Source: Pseudovibrio exalbescens DSM 16456
GTDB taxonomy: Bacteria; Pseudomonadota; Alphaproteobacteria; Rhizobiales; Stappiaceae
DNA length: 64,000 nucleotides
Direction: 5' to 3'
Assembly: GCF_000422785.1 (NCBI RefSeq)
Contig: NZ_AUGS01000016.1
Coordinates: forward strand, 40,576 to 104,575
In this document: piece by piece, positions 26,098 to 34,751 of the stretch
Layout of the letters: each line of letters opens with the position of its first letter
Position numbering within the stretch: the stretch's first letter is position 1
Translations under genes and position numbers: made by a program
Notes under the pieces: model-generated
Told to the model about the DNA's origin: nothing
Database searches by the model: none
Seen by the model: only the letters and a program-made list of their open reading frames with translations

Positions 26098-26184
26098 GAG
26101 CAGGCCTCCTCTGTTCATTTCGCTCAGCAGATCACAAAACTGTCCCGGTCAAGTCTAGCCATACCGGGACAGCCGGATCAACAG

Positions 26185-27078
26185 TCAGCCGGTCTTGCGT
26201 TCAGCCTGAACAATGAACAGTGATGCGCCAATGATCAGAGCAGCGCCGAGCCACAGGTTGCCCGGCGGCACCCATCCGAAAACGATGAATCCGCAAAGTA
26301 CATTCAAAGGCAGCTTCAGGTGATCGAACGGCTGCAAGTACGCAGCATCGGTGCGTGCATAGGCCATCGCCAAGGTGCTATTGGCTACAGCACCGAGCAG
26401 ACCTGCGGCAATAACGAGCCACCACGCCATGGCCGTACCCGGCAGCTCAAATCCAGCACCCAGAGCCAACAGAAGGTTGATAGGCGACAAGAACAACAAG
26501 AGATACAGCGTGACCGATTGCGGGCTTTCTTCCTCTTCCAGCTTTTTCATGCACAGGATTGAGCTGCCCCACAACACGGCAGCTGCAACCGGCAACAAGG
26601 CGCCCCAAACAAATGCCTCCGACCAAGGTGCCAGAATGATCATCCCGCCTATGAAGCCAAGAAGCGTTGCTCCCCATCGTCTGGAGGTGACACGCTCACC
26701 AAGCACCAATGCGGCCCCGATCGTCACAAAAAAGGGCGAGGTCATTAAAAGAGCAATCGCTTGCCATATCGGCACGGGATAGGCCAGAGCAGCAACCCAT
26801 AATTGCACGCCCAGCGCGGCCAGTCCGACGCGAAGGATGTGCAGGCCGAGCCGTCTGGTTTTCAACCCGGAGAACCCGATCCGCCAAACGACTGGCGCCA
26901 TGGCCACGAGAGAAACGAAATACTGCCAAAACGTGGCACTTGGCGACGCCAGGCCCAACGTCATGGTGAGGTACTGAATGGAAACATTCGAAAGCGCAAA
27001 ACCAACACCGGCAAACACCATCCAGAACGCACCGGTAAGAGCAGCCTTGCTATTGGAAACAATTGTGGCGTCAGTCAT
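26185..27078 (-). CDS. ribN: RibN-type riboflavin importer (EamA/DMT family)
   Basis: 297 residues, ten membrane segments in two EamA repeats (about 15-145 and 155-290). By sequence alone it is only a drug/metabolite transporter, with LLMTSPFFVTIGAALVLGERV closing repeat 1. The function comes from context: an FMN riboswitch (27224-27359) lies upstream on the same strand and no riboflavin biosynthesis gene follows. RibN of Rhizobium is an EamA protein under an FMN riboswitch, so this should import riboflavin across the inner membrane. ATG 27078 has GGAG about 12 nt ahead. A short upstream frame ends on this ATG. Confidence 0.85.
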   Translation of the reverse strand: MTDATIVSNSKAALTGAFWMVFAGVGFALSNVSIQYLTMTLGLASPSATFWQYFVSLVAMAPVVWRIGFSGLKTRRLGLHILRVGLAALGVQLWVAALAYPVPIWQAIALLMTSPFFVTIGAALVLGERVTSRRWGATLLGFIGGMIILAPWSEAFVWGALLPVAAAVLWGSSILCMKKLEEEESPQSVTLYLLLFLSPINLLLALGAGFELPGTAMAWWLVIAAGLLGAVANSTLAMAYARTDAAYLQPFDHLKLPLNVLCGFIVFGWVPPGNLWLGAALIIGASLFIVQAERKTG

Positions 27079-27131
27079 TTGTACCAACTCCACAGATCTG
27101 GCTCGTCGCCAGCAATGAATTCAAACTGCAT
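27075..27131 (-). other. Leader mini-ORF overlapping the ribN start
   Basis: ATG 27131 opens an 18-codon frame (MQFEFIAGDEPDLWSWYK) whose TGA (27075-27077) overlaps the ribN ATG as ATGA. A still shorter frame of 8 codons (27160-27134) ends 2 nt before it. The ribosome sites are weak. It may couple ribN translation to the leader, or be chance. Confidence 0.35.
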
Positions 27132-27223
27132 GATCACTGATCCAATTTGTCAAAAGACATTCAAAATTGAATCAGGACGAGTCCTTCCTCGGCTCTCCTT
27201 CAAGGAACAACCAAGACAGGTTT

Positions 27224-27359
27224 TTCTCTTTCATCCGGACTATGACCGTCGGTTCCGGAATCGCACCGGATCTGCTGACCTGCCGCTTGCACGACAGCGC
27301 TCGTGGACTAGAGCCGCGACCCATTACCACCGGTGGGGACTTTCACCCCGCCCTGAGAA
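27224..27359 (-). promoter_or_regulatory. FMN riboswitch (RFN element)
   Basis: Read on the minus strand, the conserved FMN aptamer blocks appear in order: GGGCGGGGTGAAAGTCCC, ACCGGTGGTA, a CCACGAGCGC segment, GATCCGGTGCGATTCCGGA, ACCGACGGT, and AGTCCGGATGAAAGAGA. The closing P1 helix is TTCTC (27355-27359) with GAGAA (27224-27228). The next gene on this strand is the EamA transporter, 145 nt downstream. FMN binding should lower its expression. No T-run terminator is seen between aptamer and gene, so control at translation initiation is more likely than transcription termination. Confidence 0.95.
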
Positions 27360-27362
27360 TCA

Positions 27363-27386
27363 GTTGCCCCGTCAGAGCGGGGCAAC
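27363..27386. repeat. Strong hairpin just upstream of the FMN aptamer
   Basis: TTGCCCCG / CGGGGCAA, 8-bp perfect stem with a 6-nt loop, within 5 nt of the aptamer 5' end on the minus strand. No T-run follows. It may insulate aptamer folding or mark the transcript 5' end. Confidence 0.45.
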
Positions 27387-27449
27387 CTTAAGCACAGTTT
27401 TACCAGCAGGTTTCGAGGAGTGCGAGCTGTTTTTTAGTATCACTGAAAG

Positions 27450-27878
27450 CTATTGACGCCGACTTTCCCACCCCTTGAGTTCCTCAATGTAGGTTTTTGG
27501 AAAGCCCCAATGCGTGGCGCCTACCATCACGTCATGCCATATCTTGGCATGCGGTGACCCAGTGCGGGCCGTCTGACTGAAGTAGACCAAAGCGTTTCGG
27601 GTCACCGGACCGCTTCGAACTGGCAGGAAAACCTTGTGCTGTGCTTTGCGAAACAGCGCTTCAGCCCCATCAATTGTGGCCACGTGGCCAATGCGCACAT
27701 CCCATAACACGCCATGAACACGCGAACCGGGCGCCTGCACCATTGAGGTTGTCCCTTCGCTGGTAACGATGAACCGATAGCCCTCCATGAATGCCGGACC
27801 GATCGCTTTTCCGCCAGGGCAGCGCTTCTCCATGCCGTCCGGGTTCATAAGCTGACCATATGCAAAGTAAAGTGCCAT
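27450..27878 (-). CDS. Gamma-glutamylcyclotransferase-like protein
   Basis: 142 residues. The N-terminal LYFAYGQLMNPDGMEKRCPG corresponds to the YGxLxN substrate loop of the GGCT/AIG2-like fold, followed by VHGVLWDV. Family enzymes cyclise gamma-glutamyl amides to 5-oxoproline. The general-acid Glu cannot be assigned securely (IDGAEALFRK is the nearest candidate), so activity is uncertain. SD GGAGGA lies 5 nt before the ATG. It is the last gene of a likely minus-strand group pccA - HAD - GGCT with gaps of about 35-45 nt. Confidence 0.75.
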   Translation of the reverse strand: MALYFAYGQLMNPDGMEKRCPGGKAIGPAFMEGYRFIVTSEGTTSMVQAPGSRVHGVLWDVRIGHVATIDGAEALFRKAQHKVFLPVRSGPVTRNALVYFSQTARTGSPHAKIWHDVMVGATHWGFPKTYIEELKGWESRRQ

Positions 27879-27922
27879 ATTGTTCCTCCAGCCATACGCT
27901 ACAGCGTTGCGTCACATCAGGC

Positions 27923-28585
27923 TTAGGCAGCTTCCTGCATCAATTCAGCCAGCTTTGCAGCCAGTTCATCAGGTGTCTGAACCACAGCAAGTGCCCCATG
28001 GGCAATCAGTTCTTCTTGGGAACCATGCCCCCACAGAACACCAACCCCAGTAGCGCCGTTCTGACGCGCTGCGTTCATGTCATACATTCGATCGCCAATC
28101 ATCACGACATCGGAAACCCTTAGGCCTTCCTGCTTGACCAGATGAGCGAGCAGGTCAACCTTGTTGTTGAACGTTCCATCGGCTTCGGCGCCGTACACCT
28201 TGGAGAAAAAACCGCTCAAACCAAAATGCTCGATCACGATTTCGGCAACCGGCCTGAGCTTGGACGTACACACAAAAAGTTGCGCGCCGGTATTTTTCAA
28301 TTGCTCAAGCACCGCCGGAATACCGTCGTAAAGATAGTTTTCATAGAGCCCTTCGACCCGATATCGTTCACGATAAAGACGCACAGCCTCGGCCAGCAAG
28401 GCAGGATCCTGCGTTTTCATAAGCAACGAAAAACTGTCTTCCAAGGGAGGCCCAATTGCAAAACGCAGGTCATCTGCTGCCGGCACATCATAGCCCAGCC
28501 CCTCAAGCGCATATTGAATGCTTTTGGTAATGCCGACGAATGGCTCCGTCAGCGTGCCATCAAGATCAAAAAGATAGGTATGCAC
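27923..28585 (-). CDS. HAD-superfamily phosphatase (phosphoglycolate-phosphatase-like)
   Basis: 220 residues, start GTG 28585. All HAD motifs are present: FDLDGTLTEP (nucleophile and acid/base Asp), VCTSKLRP (motif II), the Lys of NNKVDLL (motif III) and VMIGDRMYDMNAA (motif IV). The helical cap after motif I places it in subclass I beside phosphoglycolate phosphatases and nucleotidases; GPPLEDSF is a recurrent motif of this branch. The substrate is undetermined. It lies 35 nt after pccA on the same strand. Confidence 0.87.
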   Translation of the reverse strand: MHTYLFDLDGTLTEPFVGITKSIQYALEGLGYDVPAADDLRFAIGPPLEDSFSLLMKTQDPALLAEAVRLYRERYRVEGLYENYLYDGIPAVLEQLKNTGAQLFVCTSKLRPVAEIVIEHFGLSGFFSKVYGAEADGTFNNKVDLLAHLVKQEGLRVSDVVMIGDRMYDMNAARQNGATGVGVLWGHGSQEELIAHGALAVVQTPDELAAKLAELMQEAA

Positions 28586-28619
28586 AGCGCCCTCATGCAG
28601 GGTGCCGCCCGCACCCTGT

Positions 28620-30635
28620 CTATTCGAATTCCATTATCACCGCATCCACGGCCAGACTGTCGCCCGGCGCGGCCTTGATGGCACTTACCACACAATCACG
28701 TTCGGCGCGAAGCACGTTTTCCATCTTCATGGCTTCTACCACGGCCAGTTGTTCACCCACCTTCACCTCTTGTCCCGCAACCACATCAATGGAAACCACC
28801 AGTCCCGGCATGGGACAAAGCAACATTTTTGATGTATCTGGTTGCAGCTTCTCGGGCATCAACTTGTCCAGTTCTGCAAGACGTGGTGGAAGCACCACAA
28901 CCTCGCATGAGTACCCTGACCAGTCCAGGCGATAGCCGTTGAGGATACGCCGAACCTGAACAGAGATCGTCTCGTCTGCATAGGTTCCCCGCCAGACGAG
29001 GTCGCCGGGCACCCAGTCGGACCGCACCGCGACCAACTCAGTCACCTCCCCCACACGAATATCCATGTCGATGGGCGTCGTTGGCATCCCATTGGCGAGT
29101 TCGACCGGAATGAGTTCCTTGTCGATCCGCACGACCCAATGGGGGCGAGTAATCCCTGAGTGCGGACGTAAACGCCCCGGAAGATGGTCCAGCCTTTCGC
29201 GTTCGATCAAATGCATCGACAACGCCACTGACGCCATGACCGCTTGGGCCGCCTCATCAGGCTTGACCGGCGCAAAGCCCTCCGGAAACTCGTCATTAAT
29301 AAAGCTCGTGGAAAGGGCGCCAGAACGCCACCGGTCGTGCTTCATCAAAGCTGCCAAAAACGGCACGTTGTGTTGAATGCCGTCGACCAAAAACTCGTCC
29401 AAAGCCTTGCTCATGGCGTCAATGGCGATCTCGCGCGTGGGCGCGTGAGTAACCAGTTTCGCAATCATGGGGTCGTAAAACATCGAGATTTCAGAGCCTT
29501 CGACCACCCCTGTGTCATTGCGGATGGTGACAGCCCCATACGTGCCTTCTTGTGGAGGGCGATATCGGGTTAGCCGACCTATGGAAGGCAAAAAGTTCCG
29601 GAAAGGGTCTTCGGCATAGATACGGCTCTCAACCGCCCACCCCTTAAGCGCAACATCTTTTTGGGCAAGTTGCAGCTGTTCTCCCGCCGCCACACGGATC
29701 ATCTGCTCAACAAGGTCAACGCCCGTGACCAACTCAGTAACCGGGTGCTCAACCTGCAGCCGGGTATTCATTTCAAGAAAGAAGAAACTTTTGTCCTGTC
29801 CAGCGACAAACTCGACTGTGCCGGCGCTGTCGTAGTCCACCGCCTGGGCCAGCGCAACGGCCTGTTCGCCCATCTTGCGACGGGTTTCTTCATCCAGAAG
29901 TGGTGATGGTGCTTCTTCGATTACTTTCTGGTTTCGGCGCTGAATGGAGCACTCCCGCTCCCCCAAGTAAATGACGTTGCCATGTTTGTCGCCAAGCACC
30001 TGAATCTCGATATGGCGAGGGTTTTCAATGAATTTTTCAATGAAAATGCGATCATCACCAAACGAGCTGGCAGCCTCAGAGCGCGCACGGGAGAACCCAT
30101 CGGCCGCTTCTTCGGCCGTCCATGCGATACGCATGCCCTTGCCACCACCGCCAGCGGAAGCCTTGATCATGACCGGAAAGCCGATGTCTTGGGAAATACG
30201 CACCGCTTCCTCTGGTGTCTCTATCAAGCCCATGTATCCCGGCACCGTTGAGACCCCGGCTTCGGCAGCAAACTTCTTCGAGGTGATCTTGTCACCCATC
30301 GCCTCGATGGCCTGAGGATTTGGCCCGATGAACGTAATCCCCGCCTCCTTGAGGGCGTGAGAAAAAGCCGGCCGTTCCGACAGGAACCCGTATCCGGGAT
30401 GAACAGCTTCAGCCCCGGTTTGCTGACAGGCCTCAATGATTTTCTCGATCACCAGATACGATTCCGAGGCAGCCTCAGGACCGATGTGAACGGCCTCGTC
30501 TGCCAGTTCAACGTGAAGGGAATCCTTGTCGGCCTCGGAGTATACCGCAACCGTTTTGATACCCATCGCTTTGGCGGACCGTATGACCCGAACTGCGATT
30601 TCGCCCCGATTTGCGATGAGAATTTTTTTAAACAT
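28620..30635 (-). CDS. pccA: Propionyl/acetyl-CoA carboxylase alpha subunit (biotin carboxylase + carrier)
   Basis: 671 residues. The biotin carboxylase half (1-450) opens with MFKKILIANRGEIAVRVIR and has the Gly-rich ATP loop KASAGGGGKGMRIA and the EMNTRLQVEHPVTE active site. A BT-like middle region follows. The C-terminal biotinyl domain carries EAMKM with Lys637 as the biotin site. Fused carboxylase-carrier chains with a BT region are typical of PccA. The beta subunit at 31835 is encoded nearby with folB and a small secreted gene between. The enzyme makes methylmalonyl-CoA from propionyl-CoA. ATG 30635 was preferred to the ATG three codons upstream. Confidence 0.93.
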   Translation of the reverse strand: MFKKILIANRGEIAVRVIRSAKAMGIKTVAVYSEADKDSLHVELADEAVHIGPEAASESYLVIEKIIEACQQTGAEAVHPGYGFLSERPAFSHALKEAGITFIGPNPQAIEAMGDKITSKKFAAEAGVSTVPGYMGLIETPEEAVRISQDIGFPVMIKASAGGGGKGMRIAWTAEEAADGFSRARSEAASSFGDDRIFIEKFIENPRHIEIQVLGDKHGNVIYLGERECSIQRRNQKVIEEAPSPLLDEETRRKMGEQAVALAQAVDYDSAGTVEFVAGQDKSFFFLEMNTRLQVEHPVTELVTGVDLVEQMIRVAAGEQLQLAQKDVALKGWAVESRIYAEDPFRNFLPSIGRLTRYRPPQEGTYGAVTIRNDTGVVEGSEISMFYDPMIAKLVTHAPTREIAIDAMSKALDEFLVDGIQHNVPFLAALMKHDRWRSGALSTSFINDEFPEGFAPVKPDEAAQAVMASVALSMHLIERERLDHLPGRLRPHSGITRPHWVVRIDKELIPVELANGMPTTPIDMDIRVGEVTELVAVRSDWVPGDLVWRGTYADETISVQVRRILNGYRLDWSGYSCEVVVLPPRLAELDKLMPEKLQPDTSKMLLCPMPGLVVSIDVVAGQEVKVGEQLAVVEAMKMENVLRAERDCVVSAIKAAPGDSLAVDAVIMEFE

Positions 30636-30861
30636 TGAACGCATTCCCCCCTAGGACTCCTCTCCCAGCCCTAAACTATTCACTGGGTTGTATGCGGGGA
30701 TCTACCTAAGCGCAACCTCGCAAAAGGGTGGAGATACCTTACGTTATCCTCTTGTTTTTCCTCAACAGCGCGCCTTTGCCCTGTTCAGCGCCCCTGTTCC
30801 GGGCATACCATGAAGGGAAACCGACCGTAGATCAGCGACCCACAACTGTATAGGACACCCC

Positions 30862-31275
30862 ATGGACGCGATTCATCTTGAAGACCTCTCGTTCTTTGGC
30901 TTTCACGGTCTGTATGAAGAAGAGGCGAAACTGGGCCAGCGTTTCATTGTGGACCTCACCTGCTGGGCCGACCTTGGCGAAGCCTGTATCAGTGACCGTT
31001 ATGAGGACACGATTTGCTACGGCACATTGGCCAAGACCGTCGAAGAAGTGGTAACCAAGACCCGTTTTCATCTCATTGAACGGCTCGCTGCCGCAATTTG
31101 TGAGGCCGTCTTTCAGCAAGACACCAAAATCCAACGCATTCGAGTGCGGCTGCGCAAGCCCAGCGCACCAGTGCCAGTGCATTCCGGCCATTTCAGCGTG
31201 GAGATCACAAGAGACCGGGTTGATATGCCCTCTCCGGCAAAGTTAACCGGCATGCGTCAGTTGACCAGCGATTGA
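30862..31275 (+). CDS. folB: Dihydroneopterin aldolase-family protein
   Basis: 137 residues. FolB cleaves dihydroneopterin to hydroxymethyl-dihydropterin in folate synthesis. Family features are IHLEDLSFFGFHGLYEEEAKLGQRF, the ICYGTLAKTVEEVV helix, HLIERLAAAICEAVF with the conserved Glu, and VRLRKPSAPVPVHSGHFSVEI near the end with the catalytic Lys position. It is divergent from pccA and not in a folate operon, so epimerase activity or a related role on another pterin is possible. Confidence 0.88.
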   Translation: MDAIHLEDLSFFGFHGLYEEEAKLGQRFIVDLTCWADLGEACISDRYEDTICYGTLAKTVEEVVTKTRFHLIERLAAAICEAVFQQDTKIQRIRVRLRKPSAPVPVHSGHFSVEITRDRVDMPSPAKLTGMRQLTSD

Positions 31276-31483
31276 AAGTAAACGGCGGCAGGGCTTCCAA
31301 CCTCTTGAGCCGCTAGGAACTCACAAGGCACTAGTCTTCACGACGTTGTGTTCAAAACCCTGGCCAGAGAATGCGGACAAACCCGTGCAAGTGCCCTACC
31401 GTTGAAACCAACGAGGGACTAGCCGCGCTTTTTCATCAGTGGCGCATTCAGGAAACCCTTGTGGCTGATCTGGAGAAAAGGAA

Positions 31484-31792
31484 ATGGCAAAAGCTCACAT
31501 CCTCGGCCTGTGCAGTATCACACTGGTGGCTTCATTTCTTGCCACACCAGCATGGGCACGGCCCGACACAAGAACGATGACATGCCAGCAAGCCCGGGCC
31601 ATGCTTAACCAGCAAGGGGCCGTGGTTTTTACAACGGGTGACCGCCTGTTCGACCGTTACGTTCGAGACCGCCGTTTCTGCCAGTTTGATGAAGCCCTGA
31701 AATCCGCTTGGGTGCCGACCAAGGACAACCCTCAATGCCGTATCGGCTATCGCTGTGTGCGTCCCTACAACTTCAGCATTTTTGATGACTAG
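31484..31792 (+). CDS. Small Cys-containing secreted protein, conserved in rhizobia
   Basis: 102 residues. The signal peptide (1-25, ending PAWA-R) is clear. The mature part has four cysteines in TMTCQQARAML, RRFCQFDE, NPQCRIGYRC, which may form two periplasmic disulfides, plus VVFTTGDRLFDRYV. I recall similar short proteins from alphaproteobacteria but no known function. An AAAAGGAA ribosome site lies ahead of ATG 31484. It runs tail to tail into pccB. Confidence 0.75.
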   Translation: MAKAHILGLCSITLVASFLATPAWARPDTRTMTCQQARAMLNQQGAVVFTTGDRLFDRYVRDRRFCQFDEALKSAWVPTKDNPQCRIGYRCVRPYNFSIFDD

Positions 31793-31828
31793 GACAAAGC
31801 CGCGACAATAACGTTTCGCGACTTTGTC
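31793..31828. terminator. Interrupted hairpin between convergent genes
   Basis: GACAAAG / CTTTGTC with an inner GCGA/TCGC pairing and a 10-nt loop, in the 42-nt gap between the secreted protein and pccB. No T-run, so it is a weak terminator candidate. Confidence 0.35.
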
Positions 31829-31834
31829 GATGCG

Positions 31835-33367
31835 CTAAAGAGGGATGTTGTCGTGTTTACGCCACGGGGTTTCCTGTTGCTTGTGGCGCAGCATGGCCAG
31901 AGCCCGAGAGATGCGCATGCGCGTCGCATGGGGCATGATCACTTCATCAATGTAACCGCGCTCCGCAGCAACGAACGGATTGGCAAAGCGATCTTCATAG
32001 TCTTTGGTTCGCGCGGCAATCTTCTGCGTGTCCCCAAGCTCTGAGCGATAAAGGATCTCCACCGCTCCCTTGGCACCCATCACCGCGATTTCAGCCGAAG
32101 GCCACGCGTAATTGATATCTCCGCGCACATGTTTGGAGCTCATCACATCATAAGCACCGCCATAGGCCTTGCGGGTAATCACCGTTATCTTGGGTACCGT
32201 TGCTTCGCCATAAGCAAACAGGAGCTTGGCTCCATGCTTGATCAACCCCCCGTATTCTTGCGCCGTGCCCGGCAGGAAACCCGGCACGTCAACGAACGTG
32301 ACAATCGGAATGCCGAAACAATCACAGAAACGCACAAAACGTGCGGCCTTACGGCTGGCATCACTATCCAGAACACCCGCCAGAACCATGGGCTGATTGC
32401 CGATAATGCCAACTGTCCGGCCCTCAACACGACCAAAACCAACAACAATGTTTTTGGCAAAGCTTTCCTGAATCTCGAAGAAATCCCCCTCATCCACGGT
32501 TTTGGCGATGAGTTCCTTCATGTCATAGGGCTTGTTGGGATTATCAGGCACCAAGCTGTCCAAACTCATGTCCAGGCGAGCCGGGTCATCATAGACATCC
32601 AGTTCAGGCAATGGCGCTTGATTGTTCATGGGCAAAAAATCGACCACCCGCCTCACTTGCAGCAACGCTTCAACATCATTGTCATATGCGCCATCCGCAA
32701 TGGAAGACTTAGTGGTGTGAATGGACGCGCCGCCCAATTGTTCCGCGGTCACGGTCTCATTGGTTACTGTTTTGACAACGTCCGGCCCCGTAACGAACAT
32801 GTAGGACGTGTCGCGCACCATGAAAATGAAATCCGTCATCGCCGGACTGTAAACATCGCCCCCGGCGCACGGCCCCATAATTACCGAGATCTGCGGAATG
32901 ACCCCTGAGGCCTGTGTATTGCGCCAGAACACCTCACCATAACCACCCAGCGCTGCAACGCCCTCTTGAATGCGGGCACCACCGGCATCGAAAATCCCAA
33001 TGATCGGCGCTCTGTTCTGGAGCGCCATATCTTGAATTTTCATGATCTTCTTGGCGTGGGTTTCGGACAACGATCCGCCAAAAACCGTAAAGTCCTTCGA
33101 GAACACGTAGACTGTGCGCCCGTTGATCGTGCCACATCCAATGACGACTCCGTCACCGGGATAGTGCATCTCATCCATGCCAAAGTCGGTACAGCGATGC
33201 TGAACGAACATGTCGTATTCTTCGAATGAGCCCTCGTCGAGCAGCACTTCGATGCGTTCGCGCGCAGTAAGCTTTCCGCGCGCGTGTTGGGCCTCGATGC
33301 GCCGCTGTCCACCTCCCATGGCAGCCTCGCCGCGGCGTTTTTGAAGTTCCGCAAGTACTTCTTTCAT
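31835..33367 (-). CDS. pccB: Propionyl-CoA carboxylase beta subunit (carboxyltransferase)
   Basis: 510 residues. Two crotonase-like halves are visible: the N half with [18 protein letters not shown] (CoA-binding loop) and [17 protein letters not shown], and the C half with [16 protein letters not shown] and [16 protein letters not shown]. It transfers carboxylate from biotin on PccA to propionyl-CoA, in the cytosol, as an alpha6-beta6 complex. The upstream SD is GGGTGG before ATG 33367. The gene starts an apparently separate unit from pccA, with two plus-strand genes between them. Confidence 0.95.
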   Translation of the reverse strand: MKEVLAELQKRRGEAAMGGGQRRIEAQHARGKLTARERIEVLLDEGSFEEYDMFVQHRCTDFGMDEMHYPGDGVVIGCGTINGRTVYVFSKDFTVFGGSLSETHAKKIMKIQDMALQNRAPIIGIFDAGGARIQEGVAALGGYGEVFWRNTQASGVIPQISVIMGPCAGGDVYSPAMTDFIFMVRDTSYMFVTGPDVVKTVTNETVTAEQLGGASIHTTKSSIADGAYDNDVEALLQVRRVVDFLPMNNQAPLPELDVYDDPARLDMSLDSLVPDNPNKPYDMKELIAKTVDEGDFFEIQESFAKNIVVGFGRVEGRTVGIIGNQPMVLAGVLDSDASRKAARFVRFCDCFGIPIVTFVDVPGFLPGTAQEYGGLIKHGAKLLFAYGEATVPKITVITRKAYGGAYDVMSSKHVRGDINYAWPSAEIAVMGAKGAVEILYRSELGDTQKIAARTKDYEDRFANPFVAAERGYIDEVIMPHATRMRISRALAMLRHKQQETPWRKHDNIPL

Positions 33368-33494
33368 GGATCCACCCAGCTCCCAAAAATATCACAGTGG
33401 TCTTAGCACGATGTACGTGGAAACAGCTAGTAATCCGTTGGTTCAACAGCCGCTGACGTTGCGGCGAGAGCACAGTTAGCGAGGCAAAGGAAAC

Positions 33495-33518
33495 AAAAAA
33501 GGCGCCAGAGATGGCGCC
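33495..33518 (-). terminator. Intrinsic terminator of bfr
   Basis: 7-bp stem GGCGCCA / TGGCGCC, 4-nt loop, six T on the minus strand, 30 nt after the bfr stop. Confidence 0.9.
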
Positions 33519-33547
33519 AAGTTTGCAGTCAACTGATAGTGCGTAGT

Positions 33548-34033
33548 TTATTCGGCTTGATCCGCAGATCCAGAGTTCACGTGGGTGTAGGCCTCCGCCC
33601 CAAGCTTATCCATAAGCTCGAGTTGTGTTTCCAGAAAATCGCAGTGGCCTTCTTCGTCCGCAAGCACTTCTTCGAACAAGCGCATGGAAACATAGTCGCC
33701 TTCCGCTTCGCAGATTTCACGGGACTCAGCATAATACGCAACAGCTTCCTGTTCGCCCGCCAAATCGCCTTCCAGCACTTCACGAACCGATGTGCCAACA
33801 TGCAACTTGCCAACCTCTTGAAGGTTAGGTTGGCCACCGAGAAACAGAATACGTTCGATGAAGCGTTCGGCGTGGCCACGTTCTTCCACCGACTCTTCCA
33901 TTTCCTTGGCAGCCAGCTTGGTCACACCCCAATCCTCCAGCAACTTGCCATGCACCAGGTACTGGTTGATCGCCCCAAGTTCCATCTTCAGGGCTGTGTT
34001 GAGACGTTCAATGACCTTGGCATTGTTCTTCAT
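33548..34033 (-). CDS. bfr: Bacterioferritin subunit without the heme methionine
   Basis: 161 residues, colinear with E. coli Bfr. The di-iron ferroxidase ligands are all present at the same numbers: Glu18, Glu51, His54, Glu94, Glu127, His130, with Tyr25. Position 52, the axial heme Met in heme-binding bacterioferritins, is Arg ([10 protein letters not shown]). It should therefore oxidise and store iron but not bind the intersubunit heme by itself; similar heme-free subunits partner a heme-binding one in some bacteria. Monocistronic with its own terminator. I could not identify an Irr or RirA box upstream. Confidence 0.93.
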   Translation of the reverse strand: MKNNAKVIERLNTALKMELGAINQYLVHGKLLEDWGVTKLAAKEMEESVEERGHAERFIERILFLGGQPNLQEVGKLHVGTSVREVLEGDLAGEQEAVAYYAESREICEAEGDYVSMRLFEEVLADEEGHCDFLETQLELMDKLGAEAYTHVNSGSADQAE

Positions 34034-34175
34034 GAGAAACCCTCTGTAACTTCACATCTCGGACAAGGTGTTTTCCGAGTTTCATAATTGGTTTGCAACG
34101 CTAAATAGGACTTTCACATAAGTCGACGCTTCAAATCAACGCAGTTTTATGATGTGTCCCCGCCAGCAAGAACGA

Positions 34176-34751
34176 TCACAAACCAGCATCTTCCAGCAGG
34201 ACCTCGTCGCCCTTCACCAATCTGTACGGTAATGATTTACCCCGCGGATCAACAAGAATGATGAGGGCAAGTTCCTCGGGATCAAGCGTTTCGATAGCCA
34301 GCCCCTCACCCTCCGGCACAAAAAAGGCATCAAGACCATATGAAAGTTGTAAAGATGGGGCACCGCTATCAGTCCCACGAACGCGGTCTACCGTGCCTTG
34401 GATCCAGAGTTCGCCATCCTCACCGGGTGGATTTGCTGCAATCAACACCGGCTTGGCAACTAGTCCATCTTCTGACTTGGACAGTTGCACCCAGACTGGA
34501 TCCCCGACTTTGAGGCCTTCCGGCCATGACCCTGTCAAATCATCAGGGCGGATCGTGGTGATGGCCAGGTTCAAGATCACATAGTCCCCTCTGAACAGAT
34601 CGCGAGGGTCTACGGGACGCAGGGCCAGACGGACAGGCTCACCTGCCATATGAACACTCAACCGATCAATCAACGGTGTCATAATCAACGCAACGAGTAT
34701 GAGGCCCAAAGCTCCAAATCGGATCATTCTCTTAAATCTCTCGGTGTTCAT
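34176..34751 (-). CDS. GDYXXLXY-domain membrane-anchored protein
   Basis: 191 residues. One N-terminal membrane segment (about 12-30) is followed by a periplasmic domain with RDLFRGDYVILNLAI, the GDYxxLxY signature, and WVQLSKSEDGL. The family is uncharacterised and typically encoded next to DUF2157 proteins, as here. The start is set by GGGAGG 7 nt before ATG 34751, which overlaps the DUF2157 stop by 4 nt (translational coupling). Confidence 0.85.
   Translation of the reverse strand: MNTERFKRMIRFGALGLILVALIMTPLIDRLSVHMAGEPVRLALRPVDPRDLFRGDYVILNLAITTIRPDDLTGSWPEGLKVGDPVWVQLSKSEDGLVAKPVLIAANPPGEDGELWIQGTVDRVRGTDSGAPSLQLSYGLDAFFVPEGEGLAIETLDPEELALIILVDPRGKSLPYRLVKGDEVLLEDAGL

Noticed and set aside
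32129..32908. Plus-strand open frame of 259 codons inside pccB
   Set aside because: Antisense shadow of a firmly identified gene, with no ribosome site or family match.
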